The notes below the pieces were generated by a model, which was not told the DNA's origin, ran no database searches, and worked only from the letters and a program-made list of their open reading frames with translations. This document shows positions 1 through 11,018 of a stretch of DNA of 64,000 nucleotides, one piece after another. Source of the DNA: Larimichthys crocea (Eukaryota; Chordata; Actinopteri; Sciaenidae); the NCBI RefSeq assembly GCF_000972845.2, contig NW_020852797.1, positions 62,001 to 126,000 of the forward strand. Direction: 5' to 3'. Numbering within the stretch: the stretch's first letter is position 1; every line of letters begins with the position of its first letter. The position numbers were made by a program, and so were the translations under genes.

Positions 1-915
1 AAGCAACAGTGGCATAACTTACCTTTGTAAGACACGTCTTGGCCTCTTGGCTGCTGTAGTATAAAAGTGGCCGGCCTATTTAGCGTAAAGAAGTCCCAGA
101 ACGATACAGACGTTTTGGCAAACGAGAGTCACGTAGACTTTTGCAACAGACTTAGCTCTGGACCCCTTTCAAAAGTTGGGCGGTTGTAATTATTTAAAAT
201 AATGAAGGGGGCATAGTGGAAAATAACAGTGGGTCCAGGTAAATAAAAAACAGAACCTGTATACTGCAAACTGTTATTAAAAACAAACATGCTGACCTCA
301 TACTTGATTCACTCGTATGACGTCCATTTGCGTGATAATGAGTGTGTGTGTGTGTGTGTGTGTGTTGGTATATATATATATATATATACGTAAGAGCTGT
401 TATCACCAGGTATTCTCAAATGGCGCTCACAACGATCAAACCGTGATCAATATTCACAGGATGTATTATGCTGTTGTTATTCTTCAATTCTTTTTGCAAA
501 TGGAGGCACCGCTGCAGCGATACACAGACTTTTAGAGAAAAATGCTCGTCTCTGCAGCGAACGTGTTTAGTAAACTTTTTAAGGGTCAGTTTGTTGTTAC
601 ATGCAGATAAACGAGAAGAAGGCGCGAGCACAAGAGAAGAGACGCTCCTGTAATTATGCAAAGACTCGGGGATGGACATAGATTAATCGCGCCAATCAAA
701 CAGCTGATTGCGCCAATGCCAGCCGGCATTAGCGGGATCAGCTGTTTCTCTGAGTAAACAAAGGCAGCTGTCCAGGTGGAAGCGGCATTTTAAAAAACAC
801 GAGAAAAACTCAAAAACTCTCTAAAACAACATTGCTAGAGAGATCAGGACTCCAAAGAGTTACAGCGAAGAAAACAAAAACGAACAAAGGAGAAAAAAGT
901 CAAAAAGAGCAACAA
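1..915 (+). mobile_element. Internally deleted copy of the BEN/transposase DNA transposon
   Basis: This stretch matches the right-hand half of the element at 4,514-10,472. Bases 1-100 correspond to about 7,696-7,798 (5' part of the BEN-like gene), then the sequence jumps to the match of about 8,928 (end of the transposase gene) and continues to the match of 9,938. The transposase exons are therefore missing. A second small deletion near 390 removes about 190 bases next to a (GT)n(TA)n tract. The window edge cuts the copy on the left, and on the right it switches abruptly at 915/916 to a second copy. No intact open reading frame remains. The similarity is read directly; the deletion-derivative interpretation is inference. 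Confidence 0.75.
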
Positions 916-1073
916 GTTTTCTGTTAATCCCACAGCGTAAAGAAAACTCCATGAAGCAAGGAATCTTTTTTGCAATTGTATGTATTTAAGTGCAAAGGCA
1001 CGATGCAAATCAAACAAAACAAACGTATAATAACACTTCTAAAGTCTAATACACTTCTAATAATGAAACAATA

Positions 1074-1086
1074 CTATATATTATAA

Positions 1087-1140
<54 letters not shown>

Positions 1141-2168
1141 ATGCAAAGTCCTTCAGCGACTGAAGCCAGCGCACTGCGTCTCTGGATCAGCCTTTCGGGA
1201 CTCCTGAGTCTTTCGTTTATTCGGCTCCGGATCTTTGCCATGGCCCCAGACAGGTTCGGGAAGCGCTGGGAAACGTGCTGGTGCACCCTCTCTTTCACAA
1301 ATTGTCCGGCAGTGGCCGTTTTGCCGTTGGTGCCGCTCCAATTGACATTCTTCCCCCAACACTTGTAAACGTCAAAGAGAGTTAGCGCCATGAACACATT
1401 GGCAGCGATATGTGTCGGTCGCGTCTGGCACAGCCTAAAAATTCTTCCTCCCGTTCGGCAGGAGGCTCTGACTGCCACGTCCGGTGACAGCACATGGAGC
1501 CACGGGATCTGGAGCTGGGAGATGGGATCCCCTGGAGTGTCTCCGAACGTCAGCCGACGTCTGGCACCTGGGCTGCTTGGTGTTGGTGGTGGGGGACTCG
1601 CCAACCTTTGCAGACACTCCTTGATTTCCTGTACTGCCTCTTCCACTCGGAGCAGTCTCTCATTGAAAGCTGTCGGGGATTGCCATCAGGGACCCTTGTA
1701 CGCTTCCACTGTGGCTACCCGGCTTTTGAGGGCCCGGATCTCGGCCTCAAGTAGCCCCTGGACCGAACCGGGATAGCTTCCTGCCACGGAGTTGACCAGT
1801 GGTAGCCTGTTACAAGAAAGGGGACGACGAGATTATAAATTTAGCCTCTTTTATACACTCCCAAGGTCACTCTCTCTGAATAAATCGGGATCGATTCAAT
1901 ACATACAGTATAACTTACCGCTTTTTTTTTTATAAGCCGCACGTTTGCCCTTGCTCTCGGTGTACTTGCCGATGTCTGTGGCCTTGTGAGCGGTGAGGGC
2001 TGCTTTGTCTAGTGGGAAAGAATCAGATTAATTTGCTGCGTTCATCAAAGCAGGGTATTTCACTCAGGTGAATTTGTTCAGGCTGAAAAGCAACAGTGGC
2101 ATAACTACCTTTGATAAGACACGTCTTGGCCTCTTGGCTGCTTGTAGTATAAAAAGTGCCGCTTCCAT
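1074..2168 (-). pseudogene. BEN-domain-like gene of the transposon, broken copy
   Basis: Same three-exon layout as the copy at 6,700-7,779: exon 1 at 2,109-2,168 starts MEAALFILQ, exon 2 at 1,919-2,008 is lysine rich, exon 3 runs from 1,806 down to about 1,074. Exon 3 gives a proline-rich linker (SPPPPTPSSPG) followed by a helical block with LFDVYKCWGKNVNWSG and ending MAKIRSRINERLRS, which resembles the BEN DNA-binding fold. The frame shifts several times within exon 3, and the last residues are translated from the (TA)n tract. The exon 1 donor here has lost one T compared with the other copy. Function as a DNA-binding partner is inferred from the fold only. Confidence 0.55.
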
Positions 2169-2326
2169 TTTAGCGTTAAAGAAGTCCAGAAAATTGACGG
2201 TCTTGAGTTCATGGGCATTTATATTTTGTCTTTGGTGTGGGCGTGTGTTCACAACCACATCATTTAGGCCTAATTACCTATGCATCTATAGACACTGTCA
2301 GATGCTGGAGCCTCTAAACTGTCGAG

Positions 2327-3394
2327 ATGACACGCATCAACAAGAGAGTTCCCAGCAAGTGCGTTCACATGCGAGCTAATGGACAATCAACGCGAGGATC
2401 CGGAAAAAAATTTAGCAGCACGGGGCATCAAAGTTTCAGGAAAAGGCGATAAGAAACACTACAAGGAGCCACAACCCCGCCGCTCATGTCATACAATGCA
2501 TATCAATGGTAAAGTAAAACAAACAAAGGCCGCTAACAATGTATAGAATTCACATTTGTATGGCAATTGTAATGTTTTGGATTTTCTAATTTATCCTTCT
2601 TTTCACAGTGCTATCCTGATTGCCATTGACGGAGAGACAAAGGCCAAACGATGAATGACGGCCGCGGCAGTACAGCTCAAAAATCCGGTCCGATTTGGAG
2701 TTCGTCTGAGTCTGAACAAGTATTCGCAGTGCTCGCAGAAGTATGGGCTGGAAATTGGCAAGACCAACTTCTGTCCAATGATAAAAGATCGCAAACAACG
2801 CGGCAAGGCTGCAAACAGGGCGACTCTGTGGACAACTCCGGGGGAGACCTGGCCATAATGTTCTTTTACGGATGAGACAAAGTTTCATTGGAACGCACTA
2901 CGCCCAGACAGAGTTTCCACAGGAAGGACCACTTCGTTGCCAAGCCTCAGCCAAAAACATCCACTGAAGCTGCATGTTTGGGAATGATTTCCGGCAAAGT
3001 GCAGGTCCACTGGTAACCTTCGGGGAATAATGGACTGTCAATACTTTGAAGAGGCCATCATTACAGAAACCCGCTGCACCTACATTAGGACCTTACTTTG
3101 GGTCTGACCATCGCTTCTTCCAGGGACAATGATCCAAAACACACAAGCTGCTGGAGCATACATGGCGTCCGGGGGAATCAACTGGGTGTGAAAAACTCAC
3201 CAGAGTCACCCGGACTTGAATCCCATTGAGCTTGTCTGGCTTCCATGAAAGACTTTATTCGAAAGGAAGCTAAAGCCAGGCACAAAACAGGAGCCGTCGA
3301 GGCCATACAGACGTTTTGGCAAACGAGAGTCACCGTAGACTTTTGCAAAAGACTTATCTCTGGACTTTCAAAGTTGTGCGGTGTCTTATTAATA
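2327..3394 (+). pseudogene. IS630/Tc1-superfamily DDE transposase, broken copy
   Basis: Exon 1 from the ATG at 2,327 encodes a helix-turn-helix segment containing RANGQSTR. Exon 2 starts after the TTTCACAG acceptor at 2,609. Catalytic landmarks are recognisable in shifting frames: the QDNDPKHTA-type block near 3,125 and the [11 protein letters not shown] block near 3,210. At least several one-base indels interrupt the frame, so no long product is possible as written. The gene faces away from the BEN-like gene. A sister copy lies at 7,940-9,014, where fewer shifts are needed. Confidence 0.65.
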
Positions 3395-4044
3395 AGAAGG
3401 GGGGCATAGTGGAAAATAAACAGCGGTGTCCATGTAGAATAAAAAACATAACCTCTATACTGCAACACTTATTAAAAACAAAACATGCTTGGCCCTCATA
3501 CTTGATTCACTCGTAATTCTTTCCATTTGCTGATAATGAGTGTGTGTGTGTGTGTGTCTATATGGTATGTAAATTTCTTATATAATAATTATATATATAT
3601 ATACGTACTAGTAATAACTGTTTTATATTAGACTGCTTATAGTTTGTTTTTGGGTTAGGCTATTTAGCCTATGGTACTGTTTAAATCACAACCTCTGGCT
3701 ATTCTGTCCTCACTGTACATTAATTACGAAGCGTCCATTGCCTGGCCTAAAATACGTGCTGCCTTAAATACCTGCATAAAACAAAAGGTTCCAAAGATGT
3801 CATCACCAGGTATTTCTCCTGTTTTTTAAATGGCTCTCACAACATCAAAACCGTGATCAAATATTCAACGGATGTATTATTGCTGTTGTATTCTTCAATC
3901 TCTTTGCAAATGGAGGCACCGCTGCAGCGGAATACACAGACTTTTAGAGAAAAATGCTCGTCTCTGCAGCGAACGGTTTAGTAACTTTTTTAAGGAGTTC
4001 AGTTGTTGTTTACTGCAGATAAACGAGAGAGGAGAGTGGTCATC

Positions 4045-4511
4045 AATAAAACTAATACACAATTTAAATCAACATCTCCAACAGTCCAAATAAGAGAATT
4101 AAATGTGGGACTATTGAATATTCAGGTCTTTGTCATCTAAAGCTGTCTTAGTCAATGACTTAATATCTGATTATGATATTGATTTGTTCTGTTCTCACTG
4201 GAAACCTTGCTGTAGGAGGATGAATATGTTGAATCCACTCCTCCCAGTCATTGTAATACTCATATTCCTCGAAGTACCGGTGTTGAGGTGGTGGAGTTGG
4301 AGCCATATTAAGTCTATTAATAATCCTAAACCTAAACTAAATTATAATCATTTGAAAGTCTTGTCTTAGCCTCACTCACCAACCTGGAAACAATTGCAGC
4401 CAATTTTATTTGTTACAGTATATCGAGCTCCTGGTCCTTATACTGAATTTTTATCTGAATTTGCAGAAATTGCATCAGGCTTGATCCTTAAAACAGATAA
4501 AGTAATTATTG
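4045..4511 (+). mobile_element. L2 LINE fragment, endonuclease part, left of the insertion
   Basis: Translation fragments match the N-terminal part of the L2 ORF2 at 39,388-42,420: [11 protein letters not shown] at the start, [16 protein letters not shown], and [10 protein letters not shown] at the end. The block is broken by small indels. It stops exactly at the transposon boundary at 4,512-4,513 and resumes at 10,473. A related but shorter piece with similar breakpoints lies at 44,036-44,138. Confidence 0.8.
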
Positions 4512-4568
4512 TACAGATGTAGCTGTAGCAACTTAAAAGTTCCCGTGTTTCCGTGACGGAACCGTGAC

Positions 4569-4608
4569 GGGACCGTCACAGGACCTGCGAAGGTCCTGTG
4601 ACGGTCCC
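4569..4608. repeat. Perfect 18-bp inverted repeat near the transposon left end
   Basis: Left arm gggaccgtcacaggacct at 4,569-4,586, loop gcga, right arm aggtcctgtgacggtccc at 4,591-4,608. The complementarity continues outward with one skipped base, giving a stem near 30 bp. It lies 55 bases inside the left end. It could be a transposase or accessory-protein binding site, but that is inference. Confidence 0.85.
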
Positions 4609-6699
4609 TCACGGTCCGTGGCTGGAATGTAATCCCCCGCGAGACGTAGTCAGTGAGGGCCCCGACTGGAAACGACCCTAAGCAGTTCAGTGTGAAAACC
4701 AGGCTGCAATGCCTCATTTGTCCACCGGGGAGGAGCCGTGATGTTCCGCTCTCACCGTGCTGTCTAAAGACACATCTGGACAGATATGCTGGGGTGAGCG
4801 GTGACCCGATCAGCGAGACTGAGACAGAGCACAGTCATGGATGTGGTCGTGTGTTGCAAAGGATCATGATCCATTCATATCGCCCCCCACAAGCACCCAG
4901 TGTCGCGGATCAGTTGATGGGGAAAAAAAAACAGTTTTGATAAGATAACACTGAGGCCAACATAAACTTTGTATTAAAGAAAAAACTCTGTTTTTAAGAG
5001 TTATATCTGTGTGATGCTTTCTGAAGTTCGCAGTATGAAACACGGTCGATTTCTGAGTATCCTCTGACGCCATAGTGGCCATATTGATAGTACAGTATAC
5101 TGCACAGTATGATGGATGCATGCAGATTAGCGACAGAGAGAGAGAGTGCGCAGGAGAAGAGCTTCAGTAAATGATGTACGTGAGGACAGAATACCTAGAT
5201 GTTGTTGTTTGGTAAACGTTAACCAATAATATAAAATACCTCATAACATTAATGTGACTTGTCGAAAGCTGGGCGCAGAGGAGACCACCGGGCTCTGGCT
5301 CCGTCCAGCATGGACTAAAACACAGCATGGACACTTCAGAAACTATTCGGAATGAGTTCAAATGAATCTTTTAAACAGACAAAGTAGTTTTTAAGACTGC
5401 ATATGCTAGTGGATCTATTTTCTGACCCAGAGTGCGTCCGTGACTGGTTCTAATGAGGGATGCTTTATGGTACAGCAGTACCGGACAGTACCGGCTCTAC
5501 TTTCACCTCTGTCTGCGAGCCAGATGCAGTCATCAAAAGAGGCACATCTGGCTCGCGAGCCAAAGGTTCCTGACCACTGATCTATGTCCACCACTAGTCT
5601 TTATGTAATTACAGGCGTCTCTTCTCTTGTGCTCGCGCCTCTCTCTCGTTTATCTGCATGTAAACAAAAACGACCTTAAAAATTACTAAAACCGTTCGCT
5701 GCAGAGACGAGCATTTTTCTCTAAACGTCTGTGTATTCCGCTGCGCGGTGCTGCTCCATTTGCAAAAAGATTGAAGAATAACAACAGCAATAATACATCC
5801 TGTTGAATATTTGATCACGGTTTGATCGTTGTGAGACGCCCTTTGAGATACCTGGTGATTAACAGCCCTTTGGAGGCCCTTTGTTATGCGGTATTTAAGG
5901 CACGCACTATTTTAGGCCAGGTAAACCCCACAAACACATCATAAGCATTCTCATTGCTCAACCTTTTGTTTGCACTTGATGGCTTTTTTGTCCTACACGT
6001 GTCACACAGATCAGAGCAGGAAAATGCAGCTGGTACTGTGTATGAGTACGTGTTACTATACAGTAGCCTTGTGGTGCAATGGACGCTTCAGTAATTATGT
6101 ACAGTGAGGACAGAATGCCTAGATGTTGTTGATTTAAACAGTGACCATAGGCTAAATAGCGTAAAGCGTAAATGGAAAAAATTACGGGTGAATCAAGTGT
6201 GAAATAAGTCAGTATGTTTGGTTTTAATAAGTTTGCAGTATACGCTTACGAACCCTCATGTGTTGTGATGATGTGATGACAGAGACTATTTTAGGAGAAT
6301 CAGGACTGAGAGACCTGTGGTTTTAAAGCAAACGAAGTTATTTACAAAACAAAACCCAACGTCATATTGTGCTTAATCTGCGTTCACTCATTCACTCATT
6401 TCGTGCTGACGTGTGTGGCTCATTAATTCTAATGTGTAGTCACGAATACTGGAGGATGACGTCTTTACTGTGTTTACTGGCAGCGTCGTGGTTATTATTA
6501 TGGCTAAATGGAACTTCTTGACAGAACAAGTTTCTGTTAATCCCACAGGCGATAAGAAAACTCCATGAAGCAAGAATCTTTTTTGCAATTGTTATGTATT
6601 TAAGTGCAAAGGCACGCATGCAAATCAAACAAACAAACAAACGTATAATAACACTTCTAAAGTCTAATACACTTCTAATAATGAACAATAATATATATT

Positions 6700-6722
6700 A
6701 CTGTATATATATATATATTATC

Positions 6723-6758
<36 letters not shown>

Positions 6759-7779
6759 ATGCAAATGTCCTTCAGCGACTGAAGCCAGCGCACTGGTCTC
6801 TGGATCAGCCTTTCAGGGACTCCTGAGTCTTTCGTTATTCGGCTCCGGATCTTTTGCCACTGTCCCCAGACAGGTTCGGGAAGCGCTGGGAAACGTGCTG
6901 GTGCACCTCTCTTTCAAATTGTCCGGCAGTGGCCGTTTGCCGTTGGTGCCGCTCCAATTGACATTCTTCCCCCAACACTTGTAAACGTCAGAGAGTTAGC
7001 GCCATGAACAATTGGCAGCGTATGTGTCCGGTCGCGTCTGGCACAGCCTAAAAAATTCTTCCTCCCGTTCGGCAGGCAGGGCTCTGACTGCCACGTCCGG
7101 CATGACAGCACATGGAGCCACGGGATCTGGAGCTGGGAGAGTGGGATCCCCTGGAGTGTCTCCGAACGTCAGCCGACGTCTGGCACCTGGGCTGCTTGGT
7201 GTTGGTGGTGGGGGACTCGCCAACCTTTGCAGACACTCCTTGATTTCCTGTACTGCCTCTTCCACTCGGAGCAGTCTCTCATTGAAGCTGTCGGGGATGC
7301 CATCAGGGACCTTGTAGCTCCACTGTGGCTACCCGGCTTTTGAGGGCCCGGATCTCGGCCCCCAAGTAGCCCCTGGACCGAACCGGGATAGCTTCCTGCC
7401 ACGGAGTTGACAGTGGTAGCCTGTCAAGAAAAAGGGGAAGACGAGATTATAAATTTAGCCTCTTTTATACACTCCCAAGGTCACTCTCTCTGAATAAATC
7501 GGGTCGATTCAATCATACAGTATAACTTACCGCTTTTTTTTTTTATACGCGCACGTTTGCCCTTGCTCTCGGTTGTACTTGCCGAGTTCTGTGGCCTTGT
7601 GGCGGTGAGGGCTGCTTTGTCTAGTGGGAAAGAATCAGTTAAATTTGCTGCGTTCATCAAAGCAGGTATTTCACTCAGGTGAATTGTTCAGGCTGAAAAG
7701 CAAACGTGGCATAACTTACCTTTGATAAGACACGTCTTTGGCCTCTTGGCTGCTGTAGTATAAAAAGTGCGGCTTCCAT
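6700..7779 (-). pseudogene. BEN-domain-like gene of the DNA transposon
   Basis: Three exons with good splice sites. Exon 1 (7,720-7,779) starts ATG and encodes MEAALFILQ, ending at a GTAAGT donor. Exon 2 (7,531-7,620, exactly 30 codons) lies between a polypyrimidine CACTAG acceptor and a GTAAGT donor and ends lysine rich. Exon 3 starts at 7,420 after TTCTTGACAG and carries, in order, a segment with VQEIKECLQRL that may form a coiled coil, a proline-rich linker, an acidic stretch with EEEFFRLCQ, and a C-terminal block with DVYKCWGKNVNWSG and AKIRSRINERLRS. The last block fits the BEN domain, which in known proteins binds DNA or chromatin. A few one-base shifts interrupt exon 3, so the copy is broken or mis-sequenced. 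An alternative is an unrelated helical DNA-binding domain. Confidence 0.55.
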
Positions 7780-7939
7780 TTTAGCGTAAAGAAGTCCAGA
7801 AAATGTGACGGTCTTGAGTTTCAGGGCATTTATATTTGTCTTTGGTGTGGGCGTGTTCGTTACAACACATCATTTACATATGCCTAAATTACTGCATATA
7901 TAGACACTGTCAGATGCAGAGCCTCTAAAAACTGTCGAG
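7780..7939. promoter_or_regulatory. Divergent promoter gap between BEN-like and transposase genes
   Basis: Only about 160 bases separate the two start codons, which point away from each other, so one intergenic segment must serve both genes. It is conserved in both copies (2,169-2,326 in the other). I see no clear TATA box; the assignment rests on gene arrangement. Confidence 0.4.
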
Positions 7940-9014
7940 ATGAACGCATCAAAAAGGAGAGTTCCCAGCAGTGCGTCAACATGCGAGCTAATGGACAATC
8001 AACGCGGAGAGATCCGGAAAAATTTAGCAGCACGGGGCATCAAAGTTTCAGAAAGAGCGATAGAAAGCACTACAAGGACCCAACCCCGCCGCTCATGTCC
8101 GAAAAAATGCACAATAAGTTTCATCAATGGATAAATGTAAAAACAAACAAAGGCCGATAACAATGTATAGAATTCACATTCTGTATGGCAATTGTAATGT
8201 TTTTGGATTTTCTAATTTATCCTTCTTTTTCCAGTGCTATCCTGATTGCCATTGACGAGATGACAAAGGCAAACGATGAGATGACGGCCCGCCGGCGCAG
8301 TACAGCTCAAAATCCGGTCCGATTTTGGAGTTCGTCTGAGTCTGACAAGTATTCGCAGTGCTCGCAGAGTATGGGCTGGAAATTTGGCAAGACCAACTTC
8401 TGTCCAGATGATAAAAAGATCGCAACAAAGCGGCAAGGCTGCAACAGGCGACTCTGTGGAACAACTCCGGGGAGACCTGGCATAATGTCTTTTTACGGAT
8501 GAGACAACAGTTTCATTGGAGCACACCGCCCGACAGAGTTTCCACAGGAAGGACCACTTCGTTGCCAGCCTCAGCCAAAAAACTCCACTGAAGCTGCATG
8601 TTTGGGGAATGATTTCCCGGCAAAGTGCAGGTCCAATGGTAACCTTCGAGGGAATAATGGACTGTCAATACTTTGAAGAGGCCATCATTACAGAAACACG
8701 CTGCACCATACATTAGGACATATTTGGGTTCGACCATCGCTTCTTCCAGGACCATGATCCAAAAACACACAGCTGCTGGAGCATACATGGCGTCCGAGGG
8801 GATCAACTGGGTGAAAACTCCACCAGAGTCACCGGACTTGAATCCCATTGAGCTTGTCTGGCATTCCATGAAAGACTTTATTCGCAAGGAAGCTAAGCCA
8901 GGCACAAAACAGGAGCTCGTCGAGGCCATACAGACGTTTTTGCAAACGAGAGTCACCGTAGACTTTTGCAAAGACTTATCTCTGGACTTTCAAAAGTTGT
9001 GCGGTGATTATTAA
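7940..9014 (+). pseudogene. IS630/Tc1-superfamily DDE transposase with one intron
   Basis: Exon 1 (ATG at 7,940, to about 8,133) encodes a helix-turn-helix like region with RKNLAARGIKVSERAI. Exon 2 starts at 8,235 after CTTTTTCCAG. Going along exon 2: an IDEMTKAND helix, a second DNA-binding stretch with KYGWKFGKTNFCP (in the shifted frame), the first catalytic Asp in a TDET-type block near 8,500, then KLHVWGMISRQ, then the block QDxDPKHTA near 8,756 with the second Asp, and [11 protein letters not shown] near 8,840 with the catalytic Glu. It ends CGDY at 9,014, followed by AATAAA signals near 9,035 and 9,058. Three or more one-base indels break the frame. The Asp to Glu spacing is 32 residues where 34 is usual for Tc1. 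It cuts and pastes DNA at TA sites in this superfamily. Confidence 0.7.
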
Positions 9015-10472
9015 TAATGAAGGGGGGCATGTGGAAAATAAACAGCGGTGTCCAGTAGAATAAAAACATAACCTCTATACTGCAAACTTATTAAAACAAA
9101 CATGCTTGACCTCATACTTGATTCACTCGTAATTCTTTCCATTTGCTGATAATGACGTGGTGTGGTGTGTATATGTGTGTTTTTATTATATATATATATA
9201 TATTATATATATATATATAGTACGTAGTAATACTGTGTTATTATTAGACTTGTTATATACGTTTGTTTTGGGTTAGGCTATTTAGCCTATGGTCCGTTTA
9301 AATCAACAACATCTAGGCTATTCTGTCCTCACTGTCACTAATTACTGAAGCGTCCTTGCACCTGGCCTAAATACGTGCGTGCCTTAAATACCTGCATAAC
9401 AAAAGGTTTCCAAAGAGCTGTTCATCACCAGGTATTCTCCCTGTTTAAATGGCGTCTCACAACATAAAACGTGATCAAATATTCAACAGGATGTATTATT
9501 GCTGTTGTTATTCTTATTCTTGCAAATGGAGCACCGCTGCAGCGGAATACACAGACTTTAGAGAAAAATCTCGTCTCTGCAGCGAACGGTTTTAGTAACT
9601 TTTTTAGGGTCAGTTTGTTGTTTACATGCAGATAACGAGAGAGAGGCGCGAGCACAAGAGAAGAGACGCTCCTGTAATTATGCAAAGACTCGGGTGGACA
9701 TAGATTAATCGCGCCAATCAAACAGCTGTGCGCCAATGGCCAGCCGGCTCATTAGCGCGATCAGTGTTTCTCTGAGTAAACAAAGGCAGCTGTCCAGGTG
9801 GAAGCGGCATTTTAAAAACACGAGAAAAACTCAAAAACTCTCTAAAACACATTGCTAGAGAGATCAGGACTCCAAAGAGTTTACAGCGAAGAAAACAAAA
9901 CAAAAACGAACAAAGGAGAGAAAAAAGTCAAAAAGCGACCTGAGAGGCTGGAACAGCTTTGAGAATAGATTAATGGTGATATTTTTTTTTCTCGCCCGAT
10001 AAGAGTCTCACCTTAACGCAGCACGTTAATCAGATAACGGCCCACCACGAGTAAAGACAGAACAGCCTAGATGTTGTTGATTTGGTGAATGCTGACATGT
10101 TAGATATAAACACTCTAAATTAATTTCAATTCATGAACACGCTCAAATCATAAGGCTACTGTATAGTATGCAGTAGTCAAACCAGCTGCATTTTCCGTCT
10201 GTGATCTGTGAACTGGGAGACCAAAAAGCCCATTACTGCCAACGAGAATGCTAACGAGGTGTGTAAGCTACGTCATCTCCAGGTGAACAACTGTAAAAAA
10301 AGTTCTGTGAGAGAAGCGCCATCTCCCGGTCATACCATGTAATTACTGAATGGTGGAGTTACAGTAAAAATAGACACGCCCAGGAGAAGGGGGGGGGTCC
10401 CTCCAGTCACGGAACTTGGCTGCCAGCGGCTGGCGTTCGGCTTGAACGGGAACTTTTAAGTTGCTACTACTG

Positions 10473-11018
10473 TAGGTGATTTTACATCCATGTGGACCAC
10501 CACAATGATAGTCTTAGTACTGCGTTTATCTCTTTATTAGACTCAATCGGCTTCTGTCAGGTGTAAATAAACCGACTCATTGTTCTGAAACACACTCTTG
10601 ATCTTGTTTCTCTCATATGGCATTGAAATTGATCCTCTAATTGTCTTTCCACAGAATCCTCTTCTGTCTGACCACTTTTTAATAACTTTTGAGTTCATAT
10701 TACTGGACTATAAGCCTTTGTGCAGAAACTCCTACAGCAGATGTTTATCTGATAGTACTGTAGCCAAATTTGAGGAAGTCATTCCTTCAGCATTGAGTTC
10801 AATGCCATGTCTCAATGTAACAAGAGGACTTGTCTGCTTCCTTTAGCCCCTCACAATAGATCATCTTGTTGATAGTACTACAGGCTCATAAGGACAACTC
10901 TAGACTCTATTGGCACCTCTGAAAAAGAGACAATTAAACAAAGGAGGTTAGCACCATGGTTAGCCAGCAGACTCGTAAATTAAAACAAGAGACGGGTAAA
11001 TGGCGTGCCACTAAACTG
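10473..11018 (+). mobile_element. L2 LINE fragment, right of the insertion
   Basis: Continues the ORF2 match where 4,511 left off: the TA duplicate, then GDF-like sequence, HTLDLVS-like, [24 protein letters not shown], then a linker ending KWRATKLE near 11,018. It corresponds to the end of the endonuclease and the start of the linker before the reverse transcriptase, and is broken by indels. Confidence 0.8.

Larger units (their letters stand above)
916..4044 (+). mobile_element. Second partial copy of the BEN/transposase element
   Basis: Runs co-linear with 6,523-9,650 of the bounded copy: spacer, (TA)n tract, BEN-like gene on the minus strand, divergent promoter gap, two-exon transposase on the plus strand, then the noncoding right flank. 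It stops at about 4,044 inside an AGAG run, where L2 LINE sequence starts. No terminal inverted repeat is seen at either end, so the copy is truncated or was joined by rearrangement. Differences from the other copy are mostly one-base gains and losses, many next to short runs of the same base. Confidence 0.75.
4514..10472. mobile_element. Two-gene DNA transposon with TA target duplication
   Basis: A 5,959-base insertion interrupts an L2 LINE. The left end reads cagatgtagctgtagcaact and the right end, read inward on the other strand, cagtagtagcaact; both continue into taaaagttcccg, so the ends are inverted repeats differing by a short insertion. The duplicated target is TA (4,512-4,513 and 10,473-10,474), and the uninterrupted target is present in the L2 at about 41,850. 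Inside are a minus-strand BEN-like gene with three exons and a plus-strand DDE transposase with two exons, facing away from each other. TA duplication and the transposase type agree with the IS630/Tc1/mariner superfamily. Noncoding flanks are long and partly inverted copies of each other. Confidence 0.75.
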
